A DNA stretch of 64,000 nucleotides from Oscillospiraceae bacterium (GCA_020025515.1 JAHHRZ010000002.1:1-64000); one strand, 5' to 3'; counted from the first letter of the stretch, positions 52,493 through 61,034 are shown. Made by a program: numbers and translations. The notes: generated by a model from the letters alone, not told the origin.

Positions 52493-52774
52493 TGTGGAAA
52501 CATCGGTGGACACTGTGCACAACCATGAGTTATCCCCAGTTTCCACAGGTTTATCCACAAGCAAATGTGGAGAAATACACGATTTTTCCCCAGTTACCCA
52601 CAGGGGTAGTGGAAAACTCTCGCAGCTTTTCCACATCTGTGCAATTCGTACCACCCCGGAAAAACGGCGTTTTAAGACAAAAAGAGGGCCTTGCAAGGAA
52701 AAACGCCCCTGCAAGGCCGTTAAAATCTGAAATCACCCTGTGGATAACCGGTTTTCCCCAGGGACTGTGGAGAT
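52493..52774. other. Cluster of DnaA-box-like sequences (candidate replication origin or DnaA-binding site)
   Basis: Perfect TTATCCACA at 52551-52559 (plus) and its reverse complement TGTGGATAA at 52739-52747. One- or two-base variants: GTTTCCACA at 52493-52501 (minus) and 52539-52547, TTATCCCCA 52530-52538, TTCTCCACA 52566-52574 (minus), TTTTCCCCA 52584-52592 and 52752-52760, TTACCCACA 52594-52602, TTTTCCACT 52608-52616 (minus), TTTTCCACA 52627-52635, ATCTCCACA 52766-52774 (minus). An A+T-rich stretch lies next to the cluster. The density is that of a bacterial oriC, but no dnaA or dnaN is in the window. Confidence 0.7.
52679..52718 (-). terminator. Terminator of the second DegV gene
   Basis: GGCCTTGCA pairs with TGCAAGGCC, followed by CTCTTTTTG on the minus strand. 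It lies within the DnaA-box region. Confidence 0.8.
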
Positions 52775-52775
52775 C

Positions 52776-53645
52776 TTACTTGCTTGTGCCAAAGAAGAAC
52801 AGTGCCAGCATCCCAGGTCCAACATGTGCACCGGTGAGAGGTTCATGGGGAAGAATCGTCAGGGTTTTGGGCTTCGCCGTCTGTGACACCATCTGTGCCA
52901 ATGCCTCGGCATCTTCCAGACAGTCCCCGTGGGAGATAAAGACCTCCTGGGTCTCAGGCGCCATCACACGCTTCCCGTAAAGACCTGCCAGCGCCTCCAT
53001 AGCCTTTTTACGACCGCGAACCTTATGAAACACCGTGATATGGCCGGTTTCATCCCCGTGGAGCAAAGGTTTTACCTGCAAGATGGTGCCAATGGCAGCA
53101 GAAACACCGGAAACCCTGCCGCCCCGCTTCAGGAACATCAAATCATCTACGGTAAACAGCTGGCACAGATGGTCCCGATCCTGCATCACCTTTGCAGCCG
53201 TTTCTTCCAGACCGAATCCTTCCTCCCGGTACTGGGCCCCTTTCAGAACCAAAAGCCCGGTACCAAGGCCCGCTCCCAAAGAATCCACAACCTTCACGGT
53301 CCGCTCCGGGAATTCCTCTGCCAAGAGCCTTGCGGCCTGTATCGCCGAATTCACCGTACCGCTGATGCCGGACGCCAGGGTGGTATAGAGCACATCCTGT
53401 CCGGCCTCCAGAGCAGGACGGAATGCGTCCATCAAGGTGCCTGTAGACAACAGGGAGGTTTTCACCACTCCCTTGTTTCGCAAATAGTCATAAAATGCCT
53501 TTCCGTCAAATGCCTCTACATCCTGCGGGCAGAGAACCAGCTTCCCATCCATCTCGTAGGAAAAGGGAATCGATACAATCTGGTATTTTTCCAGATAGCT
53601 GCGGGAAAGATTGCAGGTAGAGTCAGCAAAAATAGCAAAGGACAT
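52776..53645 (-). CDS. DegV family fatty-acid-binding protein (second copy)
   Basis: 289 residues. N-terminal FAIFADSTCNLS, central ASGISGTVNSAIQAA, DDLMFLKRGGRVSGV and the C-terminal HEPLTGAHVGPGMLALFFFGT mark the family. It binds a fatty acid and may feed a FakA-type kinase. It shares the DDLMFLKRGGRVS block with the DegV at 43 kb but differs elsewhere, so the two are old paralogues. AGGAGG lies before ATG 53645. It is the only minus-strand gene to the right of the DnaA-box cluster. Confidence 0.95.
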   Translation of the reverse strand: MSFAIFADSTCNLSRSYLEKYQIVSIPFSYEMDGKLVLCPQDVEAFDGKAFYDYLRNKGVVKTSLLSTGTLMDAFRPALEAGQDVLYTTLASGISGTVNSAIQAARLLAEEFPERTVKVVDSLGAGLGTGLLVLKGAQYREEGFGLEETAAKVMQDRDHLCQLFTVDDLMFLKRGGRVSGVSAAIGTILQVKPLLHGDETGHITVFHKVRGRKKAMEALAGLYGKRVMAPETQEVFISHGDCLEDAEALAQMVSQTAKPKTLTILPHEPLTGAHVGPGMLALFFFGTSK

Positions 53646-53740
53646 ATGCGTTCCTCCTAGTATCTAGTGTGTGATATTAGTATACATGATGTTGGGCTTC
53701 GTGTAAAGCAGTAATATATAGAATTTCTGTAGAATGTGGG

Positions 53741-53769
53741 TTGCGGCTGTCCCCGTGCCGTGGTATAAT
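53741..53769 (+). promoter_or_regulatory. Promoter of the DUF1836 gene
   Basis: TTGCGG (53741-53746), 17-base spacer, TATAAT (53764-53769). Confidence 0.65.
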
Positions 53770-53803
53770 GTGCTATAAGAATAGAACTGGAGGGGATATT
53801 GCA

Positions 53804-54382
53804 ATGTCCTATGACAAATCGCAAGTGGGTGACAAGCTGATTTACTGGCGGGAGTTCATGCGTAATTTTCATCTGCCCACCTGGCAGGAGCTGCCGGATC
53901 TGGAACTGTATATGGACCAGGTGGTGTCTCTGGTCAGCCGGTATGTAAACCTTCAGCCCCATTCCGCGCCCAATGAGCAGATCTTGACGCCCAGCGCCGT
54001 CAATAACTATGTGCGTCTGAAACTGATCCCCCCACCAGTCAAGAAACGGTACTGCCGGGAGCACCTGGCCTACCTCATTGTCATCTGCTGTCTCAAAAGC
54101 TCCATGAGCTTATCCAGTATCCAGCAAATGTTCCCCGTGGGGCTGGAGCAGGAGGAGGTGCAGCAAATCTACACCAATTTTCTGGCGCAGTACCGCACAG
54201 CCTACCTTACCTGTGTCCAGCAGCTGGAGCTTTTGGCTCATCCGGTTCTGGATCCGGAGAACAGTTCCCCGGACAGCGTGGAGTCTCTCATTCTGACCAC
54301 CGCTGTAGAAGCCACATTATATAAATTGGTGACAGACAAACTTTTGGCTTTGCAGCTTCCCCGTGAGGAAGATTCCCACTGA
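53804..54382 (+). CDS. DUF1836 domain-containing protein
   Basis: 192 residues from ATG 53804, which has GGAGGGG upstream; the open frame back to 53741 includes the promoter. The central part (LTPSAVNNYVRLKLIPPPVKKRY, then HLAYLIVICCLKSSMSLSSIQQM) is the DUF1836 pattern, which resembles a MerR-like helix-turn-helix. A helical C-terminus follows. It probably acts as a transcription regulator, but targets are unknown. No clear terminator follows. Confidence 0.85.
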   Translation: MSYDKSQVGDKLIYWREFMRNFHLPTWQELPDLELYMDQVVSLVSRYVNLQPHSAPNEQILTPSAVNNYVRLKLIPPPVKKRYCREHLAYLIVICCLKSSMSLSSIQQMFPVGLEQEEVQQIYTNFLAQYRTAYLTCVQQLELLAHPVLDPENSSPDSVESLILTTAVEATLYKLVTDKLLALQLPREEDSH

Positions 54383-54496
54383 TCCAAAAATCCCCTTTGC
54401 TCCGCTTTTATAGGATTTGCCTTGGCAAGAAAGGGCGAAAGATTGATTTTTGGTGATTTTTTTGGCAGAAATTCCTGAAAACTTCGCAAAAAACCC

Positions 54497-54525
54497 TTGC
54501 AAATATCCCCCTCCGGTGGTATACT
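54497..54525 (+). promoter_or_regulatory. Promoter of the rimP-nusA-infB operon
   Basis: TTGCAA (54497-54502), 17-base spacer, TATACT (54520-54525). Confidence 0.7.
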
Positions 54526-54549
54526 AATCGTAATCTAACGTAGGTTTAC

Positions 54550-54577
54550 GAAAGAGAGGGGCTCGCCCCTCTCTTTC
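54550..54577 (+). promoter_or_regulatory. Stable leader hairpin before rimP
   Basis: AAAGAGAGGGG pairs with CCCCTCTCTTT around CTCG, starting about 20 bases after the predicted transcription start and 25 bases before rimP. The following CTTGCTG is not a full T tract, so it may be an attenuator or an RNA-stability/processing element. Confidence 0.6.
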
Positions 54578-54602
54578 TTGCTGAGGAAGGTGTTTATTAA
54601 CA

Positions 54603-55055
54603 ATGAAGATTACAGAGCAGGTTGCTTCCTTCGCCAGACCCCTGGTAGAAGGGCTCGGGCTTGAGCTTTGGGATGTGGAATATGTGAGAGAAGGGGCCGA
54701 CTGGTTCCTCCGAATCTATATCGATAAAGACGGCGGTGTGGACATCACCGACTGTGAGGCCGTTTCCCGTGCCATGGACCCCATTCTGGACGAAAAGGAC
54801 CCCATTCCGGACAGCTATCACTTTGAAGTCTGTTCCGCAGGTCTGGAACGGGTGCTGAAGCGCCCCCAGGACTTTTCCCGCTACATGGGAAGTCCCATCA
54901 TGGTGAAACTTTATAAGCCCCACGATGGCATGAAGGAATACCCCGGCGTTTTGGAGGGTTATGAAAACGGCAATGTGACCGTCTCCACCCCCAATGGTTC
55001 CCATACATTTGAAAAATCGGAGATCGCCCTGGTGCGGCTCCGGGTAGAATTCTGA
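54603..55055 (+). CDS. rimP: Ribosome maturation factor RimP
   Basis: 150 residues. Seen: LGLELWDVEYVREGADWFLRIYIDKDGGVDITDCE, then SAGLERVLKRPQDFSRYMG, which are RimP hallmarks. RimP helps the 30S central pseudoknot form. First gene of the conserved rimP-nusA-ylxR-ylxQ-infB operon. ATG 54603 has AAGGTG about ten bases upstream. nusA starts 16 bases after its stop. Confidence 0.97.
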   Translation: MKITEQVASFARPLVEGLGLELWDVEYVREGADWFLRIYIDKDGGVDITDCEAVSRAMDPILDEKDPIPDSYHFEVCSAGLERVLKRPQDFSRYMGSPIMVKLYKPHDGMKEYPGVLEGYENGNVTVSTPNGSHTFEKSEIALVRLRVEF

Positions 55056-55071
55056 CAGGAGGATACTGAGC

Positions 55072-56283
55072 ATGGCCAGAGCAACAAAAAAGACCGAAGT
55101 CCAGCTTTGTCAGCCGGAAGTCATCTTCAGTGCACTGAAGGCATTGGAGCAAGAGCGGGGAATCCCCGTCAGTTATATGGTAGAGCGCATCAAGCAGGCG
55201 CTTACCAACGCCTATCGCAAGGACCGGGAGGACCACAAGGAGGTTCCCGCCGAAAATGTCCTGATTGAACTTACCGAAACCAAAATGTCCATGGTCCAGC
55301 AGAAGCTGGTGGTGGATATGGTGGAAGATCCTGCCACCGAAATTTCTCTGGATGCCGCCCGCAATATCAGCCGCACCGCCCGCGTGGGGGAAATGCTGAA
55401 CATTCCCGTGAATGTGGAGGCCTTTGGCCGCATTGCCGCCCAGACCGCAAAGCAGGTCATTATTCAGGGCATCCGGGAGGCCGAGCGCGGCGCCATGTAC
55501 GAAAGCTACTCCTCTAAGGCGCAGGAGCTGCTGAACGGTGTCGTTCTGCGCATCGATCCCACCAGCGGCGATATGTTTGTCAGAGTGGGCACCGGCAACG
55601 AACAGTCCGATGCCATTCTCCGCTCCGGCGAGCAGATCCCCGGTGAGACCTATACCGAAGGCGAGCATATCCGGGTCTACGTGGTGGATGTTCACCGTGC
55701 CGTCCGGGGTCCTCAGGTGGCCGTTTCCCGGACCCACCCCAATCTCGTCCGCCGTCTCTTCGAGCTGGAAGTGCCCGAAATTGCAGACGGTCTGGTGGAA
55801 ATCCGCAACATTGCCAGAGAGCCCGGCTCCCGGACCAAGATTGCTGTTCGGGGTACCCAGGAGGGTGTGGATCCCGTAGGCGCATGCGTCGGCCCCCGCG
55901 GCGGACGTGTGGGAGCCGTGGTCAATGAGCTTCACGGTGAAAAAATGGATATCATCACCTGGTCCGAAGATCCCTGCCAGTATGTATCCGCCGCACTGAG
56001 CCCCGCCGATGTCCTGTCCGTGGAGCTGGTTGCAGGTCAGAAGGCCTGCCGTGTGGTGGTGCCTGACGACCAGCTCAGTCTGGCCATTGGCAAGGAAGGC
56101 CAGAATGCCCGTCTGGCCGCACGCCTCACCGGCTACAAAATCGACATCAAGCCCGCTTCCAAGGCTTCCGAGGAAGAACAGGCCCTGCCGGAAGCAGAAG
56201 TGCAGGAAGATGAGGCCCTGATTGAAGAAGTTCCGGCAGAAGAGACGCCGGAAGCAGAAGCTTCGGAGCAGGACGGGATTTAA
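55072..56283 (+). CDS. nusA: Transcription termination/antitermination protein NusA
   Basis: 403 residues. N-terminal RNA-polymerase-binding domain (about 15-140), S1 domain (about 145-205, NGVVLRIDPTSGDMFV), then two KH domains with GACVGPRGGRVGAVVNEL and LAIGKEGQNARLAARLTGYKIDI. A Glu-rich tail of about 45 residues follows; the C-terminal acidic repeats of proteobacteria are absent, as in other Firmicutes. It modulates pausing, termination and coupling. GGAGG lies before ATG 55072. Confidence 0.98.
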   Translation: MARATKKTEVQLCQPEVIFSALKALEQERGIPVSYMVERIKQALTNAYRKDREDHKEVPAENVLIELTETKMSMVQQKLVVDMVEDPATEISLDAARNISRTARVGEMLNIPVNVEAFGRIAAQTAKQVIIQGIREAERGAMYESYSSKAQELLNGVVLRIDPTSGDMFVRVGTGNEQSDAILRSGEQIPGETYTEGEHIRVYVVDVHRAVRGPQVAVSRTHPNLVRRLFELEVPEIADGLVEIRNIAREPGSRTKIAVRGTQEGVDPVGACVGPRGGRVGAVVNELHGEKMDIITWSEDPCQYVSAALSPADVLSVELVAGQKACRVVVPDDQLSLAIGKEGQNARLAARLTGYKIDIKPASKASEEEQALPEAEVQEDEALIEEVPAEETPEAEASEQDGI

Positions 56284-56316
56284 TCACTTCAAAACCATCA
56301 ATCGGGGGGTGGAGCC

Positions 56317-56601
56317 ATGACACAGAAGAAAATTCCCATGCGTCAGTGCATGGGCTGTCGGGAGCGCAAGGCCAAACGGGAACTGATCCGGGTGGTTCGC
56401 TCACCGGAGGGGATTGTGAGCCTGGATTTTAAGGGAAAGGCTCCCGGGCGGGGTGCATACCTCTGTCCCAACCCCGACTGCCTGAAAAAGGCCATTCGCT
56501 CCAAGGCCTTGGAGCGCAATTTGGAGACTGCCATTCCGCAGGAAGTGCTGGAGCGGCTGTCTCAGGAAATGGAGGCCAATCATGAAGCCGAACGCAATTA
56601 A
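56317..56601 (+). CDS. rnpM: YlxR/RnpM family RNA-binding protein (DUF448)
   Basis: 94 residues. The motif MRQCMGCRERKAKRELIRVV and the GRGAYLCPNPDCLKKA segment define the DUF448/YlxR family, shown in Bacillus to bind and modulate RNase P (RnpM). It lies in its usual place between nusA and the L7Ae-like gene, which it overlaps by 20 bases. GGGGTGG precedes ATG 56317. Confidence 0.95.
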   Translation: MTQKKIPMRQCMGCRERKAKRELIRVVRSPEGIVSLDFKGKAPGRGAYLCPNPDCLKKAIRSKALERNLETAIPQEVLERLSQEMEANHEAERN

Positions 56602-57307
56602 CTATCTGTCCCTGGCCCGCAAAGCCGGCCGTATTGAGGTGGGGGAAGAGCCCACCGGTGCCGCCGCCAGAGCACAGCACGCAAGACTCGTGATCCTGGC
56701 CTCGGATGCCCCGGATAATACCCGCCGCCGTGCCCGGAATTTTATTTCCGGCACCAGTCAGCAGCTCATTACCGTTCCCTTTACCAAGGAGGAAATCGGT
56801 GCTGCCCTGGGCAGAAGCGTGGTTTCCATGGCCGCCATTACAGACCCCACTCTGGCGCTTGCCTTTGTGAAAGCGCTGGACAATGAAAGTCTGTATGCCG
56901 AAGCCATGGAGGATTTATCCGGACGGGCCAAGCGGGTCCGTCAGCATCAGCTGGAGGAGAGAGCCCATCAAAAGAATCTCCGCCAGGGTCATAGAAAGAA
57001 GCATCCGTCTCCGGCTCCGGCTCCGGCGGCAGATGAAACACCCCGCCCGGCCCAGTCCGACGCCGAAAAGCCCTTTCCCCACAGAAAACCCGTGGGCAAT
57101 GGGAAACCCTACACCTACGGGAAGCCCAATTCCGGCCGCAAGCCCGGTTTTCATGGCAAATCCGCAGGGACAGGCAAATTTTCCGGCACCGGCAAAGGCC
57201 CCCGGCAGGAGTTCCGTGGAAACCACGGAACAAAGAAGACAGGAACCGGAACCAGACCCGCCGGGCGGAACCCCGGCAAGAAGTCGTATGGAGGTGCGAA
57301 AGTATGA
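56582..57307 (+). CDS. L7Ae/YlxQ-like RNA-binding protein with long basic tail
   Basis: 241 residues. Residues 1-100 match the L7Ae/YlxQ fold (YLSLARKAGRIEVGEE, ARLVILASDAPDNTRRR), which binds kink-turn RNA. The usual YlxQ stops at about 100 residues. Here a 140-residue extension follows, low in complexity and rich in Gly, Lys, Pro, Arg and His (GRKPGFHGKSAGTGKFSGT). Such a tail is probably disordered and RNA-binding. It overlaps ylxR by 20 bases and infB by 4 (ATGA), so the reading frame is well fixed. Confidence 0.9.
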   Translation: MKPNAINYLSLARKAGRIEVGEEPTGAAARAQHARLVILASDAPDNTRRRARNFISGTSQQLITVPFTKEEIGAALGRSVVSMAAITDPTLALAFVKALDNESLYAEAMEDLSGRAKRVRQHQLEERAHQKNLRQGHRKKHPSPAPAPAADETPRPAQSDAEKPFPHRKPVGNGKPYTYGKPNSGRKPGFHGKSAGTGKFSGTGKGPRQEFRGNHGTKKTGTGTRPAGRNPGKKSYGGAKV

Positions 57308-59619
57308 GTTTTATCAAATATCGCGTCCGTGATGTTGCCACGGACTTCGGTATGACCCCCAAGGAAGTTACCGAGGTCATGGGCAAGTATTTTGAAAAGC
57401 CCAAGAGTAACAGTCAGGTCCTGACTGACGAGCAACTGAACGTCGTTTTCGACCACCTGACCCAGAACAATCAGATTGACTCTATTGAGCAGGTCTTCGC
57501 CAACGCAAAGAAGGCTGAGCCTAAGGCCGCTGCTCACAAGGACGCTCCCAAGCCCAACCGCCCCGCTTCTTCTCAGAAGGCCGGAGGAGAGAACAAGTCT
57601 GCTTCTCAGCAGCCCTCTCAGACCCAGGAGCGCCGTCGGGAACGCCGGGTGGTGGATACTTCCGCTGTCCAGGTGAATTCCGAGCGTTTTGACGACCGTG
57701 TGGACACATTGGTGTCCGAGCGTGTCCAGAATATTTCCGGCGGCAAGCAGAAAATCGGCGGCGGCAAGGCCAAGAACAACAAAAAGGGTAATAAGTTCCA
57801 GAGCAGCAAGGCCAAGAACGAAGAGCAGGAGAAAATGCGCCGCCTGCGTCTGGAAGTCATTAAAAAGACCCCGCTCACCGTAAAGATTCCCGACGAAATC
57901 ACCGTGGGCGAACTGGCCAGCATGATGAAAAAAACAGCGGCAGAGGTCATCAAGGCTCTGCTGAAAAACGGTGTCATCGCCACCATCAACCAGACCATTG
58001 ACTATGATACCGCCGAGTTCATCGCCACGGAGCTGGGCTGCAAGGTGGAGCACGAAATCACCGTCACCATTGAAGAGCGCCTGATCGATGATCATGTGGA
58101 TACTGCTGAGGAGCTTCAGCCCAGAAGCCCCGTTGTGGTTGTTATGGGTCACGTTGACCACGGTAAAACCAGTCTGCTGGATGCCATCCGGAAGACCAAT
58201 GTGGTTTCCGGCGAGGCCGGCGGCATTACTCAGCACATCGGTGCTTACACCGTTCAGATCAACGGCAATCCCATTACATTTTTGGATACCCCCGGCCACG
58301 CTGCATTTACTTCCATGCGTGCCCGTGGTGCCATGTGTACGGATATTGCCATTCTGGTGGTGGCTGCCGATGACGGCATTATGCCCCAGACCGTGGAGGC
58401 CATCAACCACGCCAAGGCCGCCCAGATTCCTATTATCGTTGCCATTAACAAGATGGATAAGCCCGGCGCCAACCCCGACCGGATCAAGCAGCAGCTGACT
58501 GAGTATGATCTGGTTCCCGAGGAGTGGGGCGGCGAGACCGTCATTTGCCCCATCTCTGCCAAAAAGGGTCAGGGCATCGACGAGCTGCTGGAAATGGTCA
58601 TTCTGACTGCCGAAGTGCAGGAGCTGAAGGCCAATCCTAACCGCTCCGCCAAGGGCACAGTCATTGAAGCCCGTCTGGATCGCACCCGCGGCCCCATTGC
58701 CACCTTGCTGGTGCAAAACGGCACCCTGAATCAGGGCGACATTATTATTGCCGGTACCTCCGTGGGCCGTGTCCGTGTCATGACCGACGACAAGGGCCGT
58801 TCCGTAAAGACCGCCGGTCCTTCCATCCCTGTGGAAATCACCGGTCTGGCAGATGTCCCCGCCCCCGGCGACGAATTCAATGCCGTTTCTGACGAGCGTA
58901 TGGCACGTGAACTGGTGGAGCAGCGCCGTCAGGCCGAAAAGGATGCCGCCGCAAAGCTCAACAGCAAGGTCACTCTGGACAACCTCTTCACCAAGCTCCA
59001 TGACGAAGAGATGAAGGAGCTGAACCTCATTGTGAAGGCCGACGTCCAGGGCTCCGCCGAAGCCGTGAAGGCCAACCTCATGAAGCTCTCCAATGAAGAG
59101 GTCCGTGTTAAGGTCATCCACTCCGGTGTGGGTGCCATCAACGAATCCGATATTCTGCTGGCTTCCACCGCAAACGCCATTGTGATCGGCTTTAATGTCC
59201 GCCCTGACGCTGCCGCTCAGGCCAGCGCTGCCCGTTCCAAGGTAGATATGCGGATGTACCGTGTCATTTATGACGCCATCAATGAAATCGAAGCCGCCCT
59301 CAAGGGCATGCTGGCTCCCAAGTACGAGGAGGCCATCATCGGCCACGCCGAGGTTCGTCAGACCTACAAGGTCTCCGCCATCGGCACTATCGCCGGCTGC
59401 TATGTCAAAGACGGCAAGATCACCAGAGATGCACAGGTGCGTGTGCTGCGGGACAACATCGTTCTGCACGAAGGTGTGGTCGGCTCACTGCAGCGGTTCA
59501 AGGACGCTGCCAAGGAAGTCGCTGCCGGTTATGAGTGCGGTATGTCCATTGATAAATACAACGATATTAAAGAAGGCGACATCTTCGAATGCTTTGTCAT
59601 GCAGGAGATCAAGCGCTGA
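57304..59619 (+). CDS. infB: Translation initiation factor IF-2
   Basis: 771 residues. An N-terminal IF2N-like region (FIKYRVRDVATDFGMTPKEV) and a charged linker precede a second IF2N domain. The G domain has G1 GHVDHGKTSLL (about 281), G3 DTPGHA and G4 NKMD. Domains II-IV follow, with the C-terminal IVKADVQGSAEAVKANL and fMet-tRNA-binding C2. IF-2 is a GTPase that brings initiator tRNA to the 30S subunit. It overlaps the YlxQ-like gene by 4 bases. A strong terminator follows. Confidence 0.99.
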   Translation: MSFIKYRVRDVATDFGMTPKEVTEVMGKYFEKPKSNSQVLTDEQLNVVFDHLTQNNQIDSIEQVFANAKKAEPKAAAHKDAPKPNRPASSQKAGGENKSASQQPSQTQERRRERRVVDTSAVQVNSERFDDRVDTLVSERVQNISGGKQKIGGGKAKNNKKGNKFQSSKAKNEEQEKMRRLRLEVIKKTPLTVKIPDEITVGELASMMKKTAAEVIKALLKNGVIATINQTIDYDTAEFIATELGCKVEHEITVTIEERLIDDHVDTAEELQPRSPVVVVMGHVDHGKTSLLDAIRKTNVVSGEAGGITQHIGAYTVQINGNPITFLDTPGHAAFTSMRARGAMCTDIAILVVAADDGIMPQTVEAINHAKAAQIPIIVAINKMDKPGANPDRIKQQLTEYDLVPEEWGGETVICPISAKKGQGIDELLEMVILTAEVQELKANPNRSAKGTVIEARLDRTRGPIATLLVQNGTLNQGDIIIAGTSVGRVRVMTDDKGRSVKTAGPSIPVEITGLADVPAPGDEFNAVSDERMARELVEQRRQAEKDAAAKLNSKVTLDNLFTKLHDEEMKELNLIVKADVQGSAEAVKANLMKLSNEEVRVKVIHSGVGAINESDILLASTANAIVIGFNVRPDAAAQASAARSKVDMRMYRVIYDAINEIEAALKGMLAPKYEEAIIGHAEVRQTYKVSAIGTIAGCYVKDGKITRDAQVRVLRDNIVLHEGVVGSLQRFKDAAKEVAAGYECGMSIDKYNDIKEGDIFECFVMQEIKR

Positions 59620-59638
59620 TCCAAGTCCATCGGCATAT

Positions 59639-59680
59639 CCCCGCCGCACCGCACAAGCGGCGCGGTGGGGGTATGTTTTT
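59639..59680 (+). terminator. Terminator after infB
   Basis: A 14-base stem CCCCGCCGCACCGC / GCGGCGCGGTGGGG with one mismatch and one G-T pair, then GTATGTTTTT. Some read-through to rbfA is likely because no promoter is evident before rbfA. Confidence 0.85.
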
Positions 59681-59728
59681 CTAAGCCACTATTTGTTTTA
59701 TCTGTAACTATAAGTAAGGAGGATGTAT

Positions 59729-60103
59729 ATGGCATCCAATCGTATCGGCCGGATCAATGAGGAAATTCAGCGTGAGCTCAGCGACCTTCTGCGGAATCTG
59801 AAAGATCCCAGAGTCCAGGCCACTATGATTTCCGTCACCCGGGTGGAAACCACCCCCGACCTTCGCTATGCAAAGATCTATGTGAGCTTTTTAGACAAAA
59901 CCAAGGCAAAAGAGGCCATCAAAGGTCTCAAGTCTGCTGGCGGCTATCTGCGCCGGGAGCTCAGCGCCGCTTTGCAGCTGCGCTATACCCCGGAGCTGCA
60001 GTGGCAGGAGGATGACTCCATCACCCGGGGCGCCCATATGCTGGATCTGTTAAACTCTCTCAATATCAAAAAGGATGACGAAGATGAAGAATCTGACGAT
60101 TAA
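59729..60103 (+). CDS. rbfA: Ribosome-binding factor A
   Basis: 124 residues from ATG 59729, six bases after AAGGAGG; ATG 59723 touches that site. Seen: RIGRINEEIQRELSDLLRN, DPRVQATMISVTRVETTPDLRYAKIYVS and LRYTPELQW, typical of RbfA. It matures the 5' end of 16S rRNA in the 30S subunit. Acidic C-terminus. It overlaps the DHH gene by 20 bases. Confidence 0.97.
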   Translation: MASNRIGRINEEIQRELSDLLRNLKDPRVQATMISVTRVETTPDLRYAKIYVSFLDKTKAKEAIKGLKSAGGYLRRELSAALQLRYTPELQWQEDDSITRGAHMLDLLNSLNIKKDDEDEESDD

Positions 60104-61034
60104 ACAGACCGCAGAGCTTCTCAAAAGCAAAGATACTATTTTAATTTTGACCCATCGCCGTCCCGACGGAGATACCTCCGGCTGTGCTGCCGCTCTGTGC
60201 AGAGGCCTCCGTTCCCTGGGAAAAACTGCCTGGATTCTGGAAAATCCCCAGCTGATTCAGAAGTACCGTTCCTATCACCAGGGTCTTACCATCTCCCAGG
60301 TCCCCCAGGGCGCCTATCTGGTGAGTGTGGATGTTGCCAGTCAGGATATGCTCTGTATGGGCGCACAGGCGCTTTCTGTTGACCTGCTTCTGGACCACCA
60401 TGGCTCTAATCCCGGCTTTGCCTCTCAGGGAGTCATCCAGCCCGATGCCGCTGCCTGCGGTGAAATCATTCTGGATCTTCTGAGCGCCATGGAGGTGAAG
60501 CTGGACAAAGCCATGGCAGAAGCTGTGTATGTAGCAATCTCTACGGATACCGGCTGCTTCCGCTACTCCAATACCACTTCCAGAACGCTGGAAGCCGCCG
60601 CCGCCTGTCTGAAGGCCGGAGCGGACGTTTACCCCATCAACAAGGCCCTTTTTGAAACCGTCCGTCTGTCCCGTTTGAAGCTCAATGCCTATATGGCCCA
60701 GCATTTGGAATTGCTGAACGACGGCCGGGTCGCTCTGTGTCCCATTCCTCTGGCGGTAGAGCAGGAAACCGGTGTAATGGAGGACGATATGGAAGATGTA
60801 TCCAACTTTGCCCGAAATATTGAAGGGGTAGAGCTGGCCGTCACCTTCCGCACTGTAGAAAACGGCGATACCAAGCTCTCCATTCGCTCCTCTCCCATGT
60901 ATGATGCCGCAGCTCTTGCGGTTGCCATGGGAGGCGGCGGTCACAAGGCCGCCGCAGGTGCTACCATTCACGGCGATTATACTGCCGCTCGCCAGTGGAT
61001 TCTGGAACTTATGCACCAGCAGGGAATCCTGTAA
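60084..61034 (+). CDS. DHH-family phosphoesterase (NrnA-like oligoribonuclease/pAp phosphatase)
   Basis: 316 residues from ATG 60084. DHH motifs: LTHRRPDGDTSGCAAAL, VDVAS, LLLDHHGSN and STDTGCFRYSNT. The C-terminal DHHA1 domain has VAMGGGGHKAAAGATI. NrnA enzymes degrade short RNA oligomers and dephosphorylate pAp. In Firmicutes this gene commonly lies between rbfA and truB. AAGG lies upstream; ATG 60075 is a less likely start. Confidence 0.95.
   Translation: MKNLTIKQTAELLKSKDTILILTHRRPDGDTSGCAAALCRGLRSLGKTAWILENPQLIQKYRSYHQGLTISQVPQGAYLVSVDVASQDMLCMGAQALSVDLLLDHHGSNPGFASQGVIQPDAAACGEIILDLLSAMEVKLDKAMAEAVYVAISTDTGCFRYSNTTSRTLEAAAACLKAGADVYPINKALFETVRLSRLKLNAYMAQHLELLNDGRVALCPIPLAVEQETGVMEDDMEDVSNFARNIEGVELAVTFRTVENGDTKLSIRSSPMYDAAALAVAMGGGGHKAAAGATIHGDYTAARQWILELMHQQGIL

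Larger units (their letters stand above)
52221..52775. other. 555-bp gene-free region with DnaA boxes
   Basis: From left to right: the leader of the U32 operon with two hairpins (about 52253-52274 and 52294-52309), its extended -10 promoter at 52351-52359, an A+T-rich stretch at about 52378-52470, a cluster of DnaA-box-like 9-mers at 52493-52774, and the DegV terminator at 52679-52718. No open frame is credible. Confidence 0.75.

Noticed and set aside
57151..59469. 772-codon open frame antisense to infB
   Set aside because: Same explanation: it is in codon register with IF-2, whose domains are certain.
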